Assembly: GCA_029747015.1 (NCBI GenBank)
Contig: JAKOGI010000528.1
Location: forward strand, 292,001 to 356,000
Length of the DNA: 64,000 nt
From: Carnegiea gigantea
Lineage: Eukaryota > Streptophyta > Magnoliopsida > Caryophyllales > Cactaceae
Direction of reading: 5' to 3'
Within the stretch, counting starts at the first letter, position 1, and each line of letters starts with the position of its first letter. A program made the translations under genes and the position numbers. Shown here in pieces: positions 11,491-22,374 of this stretch. Under the pieces are notes generated by a model. The model was not told the DNA's origin. It saw only the letters and a program-made list of their open reading frames with translations, and did not search any database.

Positions 11491-13350
11491 CTATTTTGGA
11501 CATCCAGAAGCACAACATGAATTCCCACTTTTCGACATAGATAAGCAGCTTCCCAGTCCATTTTTCAGGCTCAGAAGGGAAAGATTGTTTCTCACAAACA
11601 CAAGATCCTCTATTCTCTCCACACCCATTCTCCTGACAGTTTCTCGACATGGAAGAGTGCTACACAGGTCGTTCTCCTGACACAATGAGACGCTACAAAC
11701 CTGGCTCAGAACCTTTATGGCTAAAGTCTGTAAGTGGGGTGTCTCAAACCCAAAATTCTCCCACCAAGCAACCGGGTCCATTTTATCTCTACATTCCACT
11801 GCATCTTCCTCTGCAAAGGATCCCTCTGGTCTCCAGTAGGTACTAAGCTGCTCCCTAAGCAAACGCCTTGCAGAACTTCCGTGCTCATATTTTTCAAGAG
11901 TGGCTTTCCAGCCTCGCATGACGGTCTTGTCTCTGCTCTGACCTCTTCCAAAATACCTTGGATTCAACATATAACCGGCTGCATGAAGGGGGGAAAATAG
12001 TGCATCCCACCTGCCATCTATCAGTAACTCTATTTGACTAAGTGCAATGTCATCAATGCCCTTACTCCTCACAGCTTCAAGCGACTGAACCCGCCAATTG
12101 TAAACATCCCCCATAACAGATTTGTCAATATTCAATGTTGCAAGTAGTCTCACAAAAGGTTCACACAGCTGCAACATCAATTGAGCGCTAGCCCAGAATT
12201 CATCCCCCAACACAGTAGCTTCAATGCTTACAACATCGTCATGAGCAGTAAGTTTCCATTGCTTCCATTCATTGCTAGTTACCAACTCTTGCAATGGAAG
12301 CTTCATGAGGAGAATTTTTTGCACTAGGCAATAAGACAGAGCAAACCTCATGAAAAGAGGATTAGAACTCTCCTTTGGGTCAAATTTGAAAAAAGAAGAT
12401 TGCCGGTAAGACAAAATAACTTGCTCGATTCCCCTAGCACATAAGACAACAGCTTTCATCCAATCCAGTCCAGCAATCTCTTCCATCAACAGATGGATAG
12501 AATGTGAAGTGCAATGAGACCAAAATATATGAGGGAACTTTGAAGATATTACAGATTCAAAGGGAACACTTGCTTGGCCAAGATGCGTTATTATTTGAAG
12601 CACATTTGCAGGCCCAACTTCAATGATTGCATCATTCAGCACATTGATGAATAAACTGTCCGCTGCGACCCCTTCATTAATATCAATTGATTTCAGAAAC
12701 AAAACCCCTCTTGGACTTGATATGAAAAGGTTGATACAAAAACACCCGAGTGAACCATCTACACGATTGACGCATATTATTGTGCATCCAGTGTGAGGCC
12801 AGGATTCCCTAATTAGGGTTATGGCCTTTTCTAGCTTCGCCTTCTCTTTACTTAGAAAGCAATCAGACAGCATGTCTTTTGAAGGGGGTTCATATCCAGG
12901 GCCAAAAGTGGCCACTGCTTTGATCATTTCTTTGAAGTAGGAAGAATTCACAATGTTCATGTCCAACCCATCCGCAAAGAAAAATCTGGCTATTGTCTCA
13001 TCTACATCTTCTTTAGCAAGAGCTCTAGCAGGACTTGAGAAATTCATTTGGTAATTCTTGATCTTTTTGCCAATCTTTGTACTAAAAGGATTCTTTTTCT
13101 TCTTCCTCTGAAGGCGTTCCTCCTCTAATCTTCGAAACTCTTCTCTCAAGGACTTGTCAATTGCTGGACAACTTTTGACACCCACGCCAGTGAAGCCAAG
13201 AAGATGAGCCCTCACGCGTGAATAGGATCCATTGTATCTTTGATTACAGTGATTGCACTTCCATCTTTTTGTACCACTGCCTTTATCAAATTCTCCAAAC
13301 ACACTGACATGCTGCCAGCCCCATTTATCAGTTTCAGAAGGCATTCCCAT
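11491..13350 (-). CDS. BED zinc-finger / hAT-transposase-derived protein (DUF659), probably domesticated
   Basis: An intact reading frame of 619 residues. Start: the Met at 13350, because a splice acceptor (TTTTGCAG, exon from 13364) lies just upstream of it. Residues about 25-62 form a BED-type finger (Cys32, Cys35, His49, Cys61) predicted to bind DNA. A basic stretch RKKKK follows at about 82-86. About 154-300 matches DUF659, the transposase core (FLKSIDINEG, then FPHIFWSHCTSHSIHLL). The end carries the hAT dimerisation segment (DPVAWWENFG, LQTLAIKVLSQVCS, RIEDLVFVRNNLSL). Where active relatives have DGW and TDN blocks with catalytic Asp, this protein has VNR and THL, so transposition activity is unlikely. 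No TIRs or TSD were found around it. A nuclear DNA-binding or regulatory role is inference. It resembles plant single-copy BED/hAT-derived genes; I give no symbol. Confidence 0.85.
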   Translation of the reverse strand: MGMPSETDKWGWQHVSVFGEFDKGSGTKRWKCNHCNQRYNGSYSRVRAHLLGFTGVGVKSCPAIDKSLREEFRRLEEERLQRKKKKNPFSTKIGKKIKNYQMNFSSPARALAKEDVDETIARFFFADGLDMNIVNSSYFKEMIKAVATFGPGYEPPSKDMLSDCFLSKEKAKLEKAITLIRESWPHTGCTIICVNRVDGSLGCFCINLFISSPRGVLFLKSIDINEGVAADSLFINVLNDAIIEVGPANVLQIITHLGQASVPFESVISSKFPHIFWSHCTSHSIHLLMEEIAGLDWMKAVVLCARGIEQVILSYRQSSFFKFDPKESSNPLFMRFALSYCLVQKILLMKLPLQELVTSNEWKQWKLTAHDDVVSIEATVLGDEFWASAQLMLQLCEPFVRLLATLNIDKSVMGDVYNWRVQSLEAVRSKGIDDIALSQIELLIDGRWDALFSPLHAAGYMLNPRYFGRGQSRDKTVMRGWKATLEKYEHGSSARRLLREQLSTYWRPEGSFAEEDAVECRDKMDPVAWWENFGFETPHLQTLAIKVLSQVCSVSLCQENDLCSTLPCRETVRRMGVERIEDLVFVRNNLSLLSLKNGLGSCLSMSKSGNSCCASGCPK

Positions 13351-13363
13351 AAATATGGATTTG

Positions 13364-15330
13364 CCTGCAAAATGCATGAAACAAATAAATATCTAAGAAT
13401 ACCTGCAGGTGAGCATAAAACCTAAGATTCAATTCAAGACCTTTGAAGGCATGATGCATTCATCAGAGTTAAATTACTGCAGGATATATCACACAAAGAG
13501 TAATTTCACTGATACGTTGATTTATTGAACACCTTAAAAAAAAAAAAAAAAAAAAAAAGCCAAATGCACCATTCTCAAAGCTATGTTTGTCCAATGAACT
13601 AACCATTCCGACTGCCACAAGTCTGCTTCTTGTGAGTAATGCTCAGTTAGCCTTATGAATTTCTTAAAGAACTATAAATAATAAGTAAAAGGGTCTCAGC
13701 AACTAATTCACACGAATGCTGCAGCTGATTTTGCAGCATTGTCACAATTGCTCACATGCAAATGCCCCATAAACCCCAAAGAAACAAAGACCTTACAGTT
13801 CCACCAAACTCCGACGCATTCAAGTGGAAACAGTAAATTTAGATGGGATAAATGCACTAAAGCACCAATCCATAGAAGCGGCAGCAATGAAGTCATGTGG
13901 ATGTGGCAATGCAACACATCTGTAACGTAAAAGGCATCAGCCAAACCTTCGTTTCCAGAAATTCAAGCAAGAATGAGTTTCTTAAGAGTTGTTGCCATTC
14001 AGTTTAACAACCGTCTTTTTCCTGTTCATGTTATCAAGCAACTGCACACACGTAGTAGCTGCTTCCATTATCAGTGTATTGTTTAAATCCTTAATATAAG
14101 CACATCTCCAATTTCATCATATATCCAACTATCCGTGTTTCAAAGTTAGCCTCCAAGATCAGTAAAGGATAAATCCATGTAAAATCTTAGATCAGATGAA
14201 AAGCATCACCCTCGTTAAATCCACGTTCTGAAGCAAGCTGGCCAAGCCTGAATATGAACATTTCAATTCATAAACGATTGGCGGTAAGATGTGGTATTTA
14301 GTCCTTGCACAAACGTGAAAAGGATCGCTTATTTCACTGCAAAGTAGTAGGCAATGAATGCCTTTCAGATTTAGGGTCCAACAGGGAACATTCTCTTTGC
14401 AAATCAATTATACGGGTAAGTTGTGTGCATATGCCCCCCCCCCAAAAAAAAAAAACAAAAAAAAGAAGGGGGAAAAAAAAACCCAAACACACTTGCATCC
14501 CTTTCCTCTTTTTTTTTGTTTGGGTGGAGGGGTTGCTTCTCTCTTCAACCCACACGTAAGGTGGTCAATTAACCTCCACTCTGTTGCTGGATATCCGAAC
14601 ACAGTGAAGGGTGCTTTCCTTCCTGCCCCCTCTCCTCATCCTCCTCTCCTACGTTAACCTCCTCAGCCCCCCCCCCCCCCCAAAAAAAAAAAAAAAACCA
14701 CTACCCTTGGGCTCCAATCAGCTTTAGACTACTTCTTACTCTTTTAACATTTTCAATAGATAAATGACACTAAACAGATGCCTGTATATTCATTTTCCAA
14801 ACTATCCCACCTCAAAAATCAGCAAATAGAACCTACTTTTTCTAATTTCATTTTTGGGTAGTATGGTACAAATTGATGTGCTTCAATCGATCAACATTTT
14901 GAACACTGACAAATCAGATTAAACTTTTTTTGTGGGGGTAGGGTCTCCAACTCCACAGAACTTTGCAGTTACAGAATTCAACACCATCAAAATCATATAT
15001 CCAATGATCCTATCCCAAGTCAAAGAAACTCTTGAGCATAAATTCAATTCGTCATAACAAGAACAAACTAATCAGACCCAAAAACTGGAAGCGAAAAACT
15101 AAATTTCATGAAAATCTACATTGAGTTGAACTTCCAGTTCATACAGCAATAAAGATGGAGAGAAAGAGAGTGTGCATTGAATATGAACCTGGAAATCTGG
15201 AATCGTCGATCTTATTATTGGGAGGGAAAGGGACGAAATTTGATCGGAAGAAAGAGAAAGCTTGGCGTTTCGTTTCGGCGAAACTTGAACACCTTGAAAT
15301 TGGAAAGACGCGCAAGGCGAAAGGCCAGCG
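13364..15330 (-). other. Probable 5'-UTR intron, first exon and promoter of the hAT-derived gene
   Basis: The acceptor at 13364 implies an upstream noncoding exon. A candidate is the GC-richer, pyrimidine-rich (minus strand) block at about 15120-15330, with CTTTCTCTTTCTTCC as expected of a plant leader. The DNA between is AT-rich with homopolymers (A-run near 13540; C/A runs near 14434-14480 and 14669-14697). No other gene was recognised. The donor site and start of transcription are not determined. Confidence 0.4.
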
Positions 15331-15479
15331 ACTTTTCGTGGGTTCTGGAACCAGAAACGGGTTTCCCGTTTTCTTTAATCATTTTTTGCGTTTTTTCATC
15401 ACTAGGTAAATTGGTAATATGTAAAAATATATTCTGAAAAAGGAAAAAGGACTATGACTTTAAAAGGGGGGGATTGCGG

Positions 15480-16020
15480 CTGTTTTCAATGTAAATTTAT
15501 TTTTTTTCAGAAATTCTACTAATTTCTATTAATTTTTAATAATTTTTACTAATTTTTGTCAATTTTAATAAAAAATATCAATTTTTTTAAACTCTAATCA
15601 ATATTTTCCAAATCTAACCAATTTCTACTACCTTTTACCAATTTCTTTCTACTTTTAGCAACTTCTTAATAGTGACGAATCTAGACATATAGAATAGAGG
15701 TGTCCATCTATTAAAACTTTTCTTTTAGAAGTGTCTATATATATTAATCTAACCTTGCTTCAAAATATAGCTCATTAAATGTTTTTTTGGCTTGGGGTGT
15801 CTATGCCACCGTCCGCCACTACTTCTTCAAAACATATTTCCACTCATTTACATTTTTTATAAACATATTCCAGTATCTATCAACTTCTATCAATTTTTTC
15901 TAATCTTTCTCAACCTTAACAATTTTTACCAATCATTATTTAAAAAAAATACCAACTCTCTCCAATTTTTATCAACTTCAATCAATCTTTACTAATTTCA
16001 CCCACTTACACATCCACATT
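15480..16020. repeat. AT-rich degenerate short-period repeat
   Basis: Loosely repeated words of about 10-11 bases of the type TAATTTTTACT / CAATTTCTAT recur at 15508-15660 and again at 15860-15990. The hAT MITE at 15670-15821 interrupts the tract. No coding. Confidence 0.45.
15670..15821. mobile_element. Short non-autonomous hAT MITE (152 bp)
   Basis: Ends are TAGTGACGAATCTAG and, reversed, TAGTGGCGGACGG, matching the plant hAT terminus CAGTGGCGGA. The flanks CTTCTTAA (15662-15669) and CTTCTTCA (15822-15829) are an 8-bp TSD with one change. The left 45 bases resemble the left end of the larger element at 27803. Confidence 0.7.
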
Positions 16021-16465
16021 TAGCAATGAAAAGAACAAACCCTTAGAGTAGAAGGAACGGGTTTGATTGATTGTGCGGACTGTATTTTGGGCAAGCTAGC
16101 TTTGTATCCAAAATACTCAAACGAAAATTTATTCTAAGAGCCCAATCAATATGTAAACCTCTTCTCCCTATGCCTGACAAATAGGTCATTAAATTTGAGT
16201 ACAAGTTGGATTAAGTTCGAGTCCATCATGCTTCAGGATAGGCAATATTTCATATCAAATTGAGTGATTTTTGATATGATTCAAGTTTCAATCAATTGAT
16301 GTTTGGTTAATAAGTGAGTTTTTGACCAAAAGTATCATCGAAATTTGAATTCATTCAAAAATGCTACTCTTTTTTTTTTGGGTGCCTAATCGTGCCACTA
16401 AATTCCGTAAGTATTAAGTCACTGTAAAAGGTAGTAGACTAGTAGTAGGTTTAGTCTTAAAAGAA

Positions 16466-18190
16466 GGAAAATTTACAGCCTGGTAATACTTTGTTTGGGG
16501 CAAAACTAAGTCATTTTTTTACAACATTATGGTGTTGGTTTTGGAAGAAAAATTAGCAAAGAAAAAGAATTGCAAGAAAATTACCAACATGCCTTTAATG
16601 AATGTCTGAAAGGTAAGTGTGTAGGAAAAGGTAGTGGGTTTACTGTTTGTTATCTCTCTACCCATTTAACCTTCACAAACCTCATCCCCCTCTGCTTTCT
16701 TTCTTTCCATTCAACTTCATCAATGCCACCAGCCCTCCCTATATAACTTCTGGTCTTCCACTCTCTTAACATCTCTATTATTTTTGTGAAAGGGATGTGA
16801 ACCGGGGGTAAATTTGGTGGTTTTTAGCGAGGGTCTATAAATGGGTGAAAAGAAGTAGGTAAGGCAAGGTAGATAGCGGTTCAATATTCAGCAAAGGCAC
16901 AAAACTTTTCGTAAGCTGTATACTGCTTTTGAGGAAGATGGAGACATTATAACAAGCGTAATCGGTTGACGTGGAGATGAAGGACTGAAAAGAACTAAAA
17001 TGGGTATACCACTATAGTTAGGCAGGCATACAACACGCACATTATACTTGGTGATAAATGCTAGTCATATTTAGTAGAATGAGCTCTTCATCATTGTTGT
17101 TGTTGATGCGAACGACAATTGTGTGGGTATATATATATGCCATAATTTTGTTCACTGTCTACCATGGTAGTTGGGTTGTTAGTATTATATAATCCAAATC
17201 GCATGAAAATACAGCGAGGGTAGTATACCATAAGAGTATGAGGGAAGGCAGGCACCTCAAAAAATAGGAAAGAAAATTATTGTAGCATGGCAAGGTGTAT
17301 AGCGGTGTATATAAAAATGGTAATGCGAGAGATAAGTTATAGGGTAGGCAATAGTGTACTGGGAGGGGAAGACAAGTTAAGATATTATGAAAAACGGTGA
17401 AAAAGTTATAAAAGGATTATAATGTTGATCACAGGCCGAAATTGGGATGGATGTAAACCTGGATAATTTGAATTATACTCCATGGTAGACATTAGTTTAG
17501 TAATTGGGCAAACATATGACTATAGTAGAGGGTGCTATATGAGCCACTTGTGTGAAGTAAATGATGCACTCATGTTTGAGCTGACAAAATGTTGTTACTG
17601 TATGACATGCAGTGCAAATACAAAGGTGTTAGGGAGGTTGATATGAGCGAGTGGTCCAGGCAAGGATAGAATGGTGTGGCTGTTGCCATAATCACGTAAA
17701 ATGGACGAAGATGATACTGTTATAGGAGATAATTATAAAGGGAGAGAACTAGTTGTGCACGTTGTATGGGGTGAATGTTGCAGGAAGACAGAGAGGGGAA
17801 AGCAACCTACTAGGAAGTGTTAAGGAAATGTATGCTGGTGAAGGAGGGAATAGGGGTAGACGAGATGTGAACATTGATGAAGGAGGTCGTAGGTTGTGAT
17901 TTATCAGAGTATAAAGTACGACATAGTTTAAAGTACGATAGACAAATGTTAATAGCAGTTTAAAGGGATATGCATGTGAGGATGATTTTTAAGGGAAACG
18001 ATGAACATCAAAATTTATGTGTGGTTGGCAATGATGGTCCAAGGAGGCGAGTACAAAAAGGTGCTGAAGCATGCGAAGGTCGGACACACACTTTTGATGA
18101 TGGCATGGTGTATGACTCAAGTGGGAGAGGTGATGTTATTATGGTACAAAAGAGCCGGAAGCGAGGTGCCAAATAAGGAGGAGTGAAAAA
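16466..18190 (+). repeat. Left inverted arm of the MULE
   Basis: Matches the reverse complement of 22375-24043 with substitutions and small indels. It contains the element terminus, a promoter-like region and the first part of the transposase reading frame. Recognisable mirrored landmarks include ACCATGGTAG (about 17162 and 23353) and the start ATGGA(C/T)GAAGATG (17701 and 22872). Confidence 0.88.
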
Positions 18191-20110
18191 GTGTATCCTT
18201 CGTAAAGACGTATATGATGAAATAGATTACTTAGTTAACGTTATAAAAATGAGTGATTTATGTAGGTTATATTTGAAATTGCAAGTTGATGGTCATTGAA
18301 AGGGCCGGAAGTGGAAATGAGCAACCTAAATTCAGGCTAACACTACCAGGATGAACCATCGAATTGTTAGACAATGATGAGACATTTATAGCATCAGAGC
18401 AAAGGTGTGATGAATAGGTTAACAAAAGTGATAGCATTTGGCCACAATTTGGTCTTAAAGTACAAAGTAGCTACCCCAAGCTCAACATCTGGAAAACAAT
18501 TAATCAGGGGAGAAGGGTAGATTTTTTCGGCGAAGCATTTCAACAAATAATGTGGAAGTATGCAATTACGAACTAGTTCAGCTATTGGTTTGAGAGGAAC
18601 TGCAATCAAAGAATTGTAGCCAAGTGCGACCCAATTGACTACTCATTCCAAATATGTGTTAGAGGCGACAAGAACACGGAGGTGATGCCATTTAAATATT
18701 TTAGAAGTCAACATACGTAGAATGTGGGAGAGTAGTGTTAGATGGGTGTTAGGAAGATAACGGGTCAGAGCAGAACTTCTAGGGCATCTCATTGAGGGTA
18801 AAGTACGATTATATCTTGATTATTCTCTAGAGATATTATGTAAGATTTGGAGTTGAAATTGGGGATTCAGTTGGCATAAATGCAGTCTTGGACGGCAAGA
18901 GAATTCATGCGCATGATGGTACTTGGTAAACTAGTTGATCACTACAAATTGTTGTCTTGGATGTGTGTTGTAATTGTCATAGCAAATCGGAGATTTGTGG
19001 CCTTTTTTAGGTTGATGAATCGAGGTTTAATGGTTGTTGTGCATGCTGCAAATGTAAATGACTACAAATTTGGATGCGGGATAATACTTTTTATCGATGA
19101 CACTTATCTGAGCGGACTTTAGAAGGGGAGTATACTTGCTACCTATGCGTTGGATGCAGACAACCACCTATTCAATTTTACCTATGCTATAGTGTTAGCT
19201 GAGAAAATTGATGGAGTATAGTTTTTGAAAATGGCTCCAGAGTACAAGGGGTTTAAAGCCCGTTGTAATACCGGACATGGACATGTGATAATCGCAGCCA
19301 TCGCACAAGTGTTTGGTAAGAAGTACCACAACTATTGATTTGTCATGATAACTTATGGGTATATGACTATGTGCATCACACAAGAACATGGAGGTGATGT
19401 CTTTTAAATATTTTAGAAGCCAACACACGTAGAATGTAGGAAAGTAGTATCAGATGGGTGTTGGGAAGACGACGGGTCAGAACAGAACTTCTTGCACATC
19501 TTATTGAGGGTAAAGTACAATTATCTCTTAATTATTCTCCAGAGACATTATGTAGGATTTGGAGTCGAAGTTGGGGATTCAGTTGACATAAATGCAGTCT
19601 TGGAGGTAAGAGAATTCGTGCATATGATGGTTACTTGGTAAACTAATTGATCATTTGCAAATTATTGTCTTAGATGTGTGTTGCAATTGTCATAGCAAAT
19701 TGGGGATCTGTGGCTTTTTTGAGGTTGATGAATCGATGTTTAATGCTTGTTGTATATGCTACAAATGTAAATGACTGCAAATTTGGATGCGGGATAGTAC
19801 TTTTTATCGATGACAGTCATCTGGGCGGACTTTAGAAGGGGACTATACTTGTTGCCTGTACGTTGGATGCAGACAACCTTCTGTTCAATTTTCCCTATGC
19901 TATAGTGTTAGCTGAGAAAATTGATGAATGAGTGTAGTTCTTAAAAATGGCTGCAGAGCATAAGGGGTTTAAAGCCCGTTGTAATATCCAACATGAACAT
20001 GTGATAATCACAGGCATTGCACAAGTGTTTTGTTAGACGACAACTATTGATTTGTCATGATAACTTATGGGCATATGACTATGTGCATCAAATATATGAG
20101 GCTGTGAACC
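17701..20110 (+). pseudogene. MuDR-type (mudrA) transposase, degraded and partly duplicated
   Basis: It begins MDEDDTVIGDN in the left arm, then KEVVGCDLSEYKVRHSLKYD and RMIFKGNDEH, the N-terminal segment of plant MuDR-type transposases. From about 18520 it reads the Mutator DNA-binding domain (WKYAITN, FERNCNQRIVAKCDP, SFQICVRGDKN, YFRSQHT). From about 18880 it reads the catalytic domain with IDDTYLSGL and LDADNHLFNFTYAIV, the region that contains the first acidic residue of the DDE triad. Many stops and frameshifts; the DNA-binding-to-catalytic segment occurs twice in tandem (18671 and 19383). Not functional. Confidence 0.85.
18671..20085 (+). repeat. Tandem duplication (712-bp period) within the MULE transposase
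   Basis: Unit 1, 18671-19382, and unit 2, 19383 to about 20085, align along their whole length. Examples are AGAACACGGAGGTGATG versus AGAACATGGAGGTGATG, and the shared end ACTATGTGCATCA. They differ by many substitutions and small indels, so the duplication is old, though still alignable by eye. Confidence 0.9.
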
Positions 20111-20164
20111 AACATTGCATATATAACTAGCTTGTCCACCCAATGGAAACACACGACATCGCAT

Positions 20165-21420
20165 ATATGGTGCAGGCACACGCAGGACGTGATTTTAGGT
20201 GGTAAAAAATGATGGTTTGGTACTTAATTTATTAAGTACACAAACTTGTTACCCTAAGATGATAGGCATGTACTAATTGTATGTGATTGTGGTCTATATC
20301 ATATCAGTTGATGATAGTGGCATATATATCCTAATAGAACCAACATGTTAGGTGGATGTTGAACTCGTATGTGACGAGGTCACATTTGCTGGTTCATTGG
20401 TTGCAGCCATCGTTGTTGGTGTCCTAACCCAAACGCCATGTTTACCCTGGTAAAGAATGACAGAAAACTTGTAGACATGGGATGAATGATATAGATAACA
20501 TACAAAACCTAATATTTCTAACAATTTGAGAGACAAAGTGTGCCATTTGAGGTAGCAGTAACGGTATAGGGTCTACCTAACTATGAAGTTAAGTTTACCA
20601 CATATACACTGAACTGCACACTGGTAAACAAACACAAACTTCTAGGGAAACATATTAATGTGAATTTTTGGTAGGGGTCTTAGAATGTGAAAAAAAGTGA
20701 TGACACAAATATGGATTATCAGTAGAACGTAAACATATTATGAAAGCAATGTTCTTCAAAATGGACACGGCATAAGAGAACGTTAAAAAATAACAAATTT
20801 TCAAATGAGATAGGCAACACTTACACAGAGTACCGAATAGCGTCAGAGGTGCTTATGGTGTGTTATTAGCGTAATCCTTACAAACATATAAGAAAAAGTT
20901 GGAGACTCTGCTCAATGACTCATTTTAAGATACAATAAGCATATAAAGTACATAACCAAGTAAAAGTTGATGGCCATTTTGACCCTCACTACAAAAGTGA
21001 CATGCATAGGTTCGAACCTATGTAGCACAAAGAACATTTTTAATGAATCTCATATGAGACAAACTCCATCAATAAAGCTCACAAAAGACTATAAGGCTAG
21101 GTTGTCAATGAGAATGAAGTGTCTGCGTTTAGAAGATTTGTTAGATGGTTCATATGGGCCAGACACAAGTAGGACGTGAATGCAGGGTGAAAAACTTGAG
21201 TTTTGATTTAATTTTTGCTTAGTACACGGACTTGTAACCCTAAAATGATAGGGGTGTGCTAATTCTATGGCATTATCATCTTACGTGTTGGAGTTGACGA
21301 CAATGACATAAATGGCACTTTAACATCACAAGGTTTGGGAGATGTTCACCTTGTCTGTGACAACGTTACATTTCGCATGTTCACTGATTGCACCCAGCAC
21401 CGTCGTTGACACAACCCCCC
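20165..21420. repeat. Second, weaker duplication inside the MULE (about 1 kb apart)
   Basis: The block at about 20170-20430 (AGGACGTGATTTT, TAAGTACACAAACTTGT, CCTAAGATGATAGG) recurs at about 21170-21420 (AGGACGTGAATGC, TTAGTACACGGACTTGT, CCTAAAATGATAGG). Both lead into a similar GTTGT/CACC-rich stretch. No intact coding. Confidence 0.65.
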
Positions 21421-22374
21421 AATAATGGTTATTGTGGTACGCAATGGCTGATGGCCTGGCATACACAGTTTATGCCTTGGAGTACATGGACAATGTGTGT
21501 GGATGTGCACTCTAGTGTGTACCATTATTGGATGATGATGTACAGGTGGTTCAATTGTCTTAATGAATGTTTTAAGGTCCATAAAATATTCAATGAATTT
21601 TAAAGGTAGTCATTTTATTTGGTGACTTATTTGGATGTACATATAATGGCTTCATTAAGCAAAATATTATATGCAACAACAAGTCGTTTGTTGCTAATGT
21701 AAAATATGATGTGCTGTCAATGATAACCTGTCACAGCTTTGAATGTGAAGGGAAGCTATGCAGTAAAGTTTTCATTTACAATATTTCATAAACTTGTTTA
21801 CTGTCATGATATATAATGGGAATCAAGATAAACCGTATAATTTCTAGTACAGTAGAGAGAAACTTGTTTTTGTGAGGACAGAGGCTCATGAGAAGGTGTA
21901 TTAGGTTGTAGAATTTAAGATCACGATACTAACAATAAAGTGCATACCCGTTTGCCAATATGAAATAGATGCGTGTCTCTTTTTGGTAAAAGTTAAAAGG
22001 ACATGAATTGTCAAGTACAATATTTAACATTTACCACATTTTGGGTCCTAGTATACCTAGCTTGTATGAAATAGCAAATAAAGGTATAGCTAACATTTTT
22101 CACAAACGGTGATAGGAACTTCTGTATATCAGGATGGTGTTATGGGAAAAGCTTTATATGAATTTCACTGCTAAGTTTGCCACAGCAATATTTATGTGCA
22201 CATTGGTAAACATATACTATAATGTAGGTAAATTATATGTTGTGAAATTTAAGATATATAAATAGAATGATGCTCAAGATTCATATCGCCAATATAGATC
22301 AGTAGTAGAGCTTTAACTCAACATGATAGAAATGTTCAATCAAATTAATAGGACACAAGCGAGTGATACGTAAG

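Noticed and set aside
11461..12000. Plus-strand frames opposite the hAT-derived gene
   Set aside because: They are antisense shadows of the 619-codon frame; none shows a domain.
11491..13350. Autonomous hAT transposon copy
   Set aside because: No matching terminal inverted repeats or 8-bp TSD were found around the gene, and the catalytic motifs are altered.
14305..14657. Four overlapping frames on both strands
   Set aside because: They are produced by C/A homopolymer runs in the presumed 5' intron; no domain or splice support.
15155..15437. Two plus-strand frames of about 85 codons
   Set aside because: No recognisable domain; the block fits better as the minus-strand leader of the hAT-derived gene.
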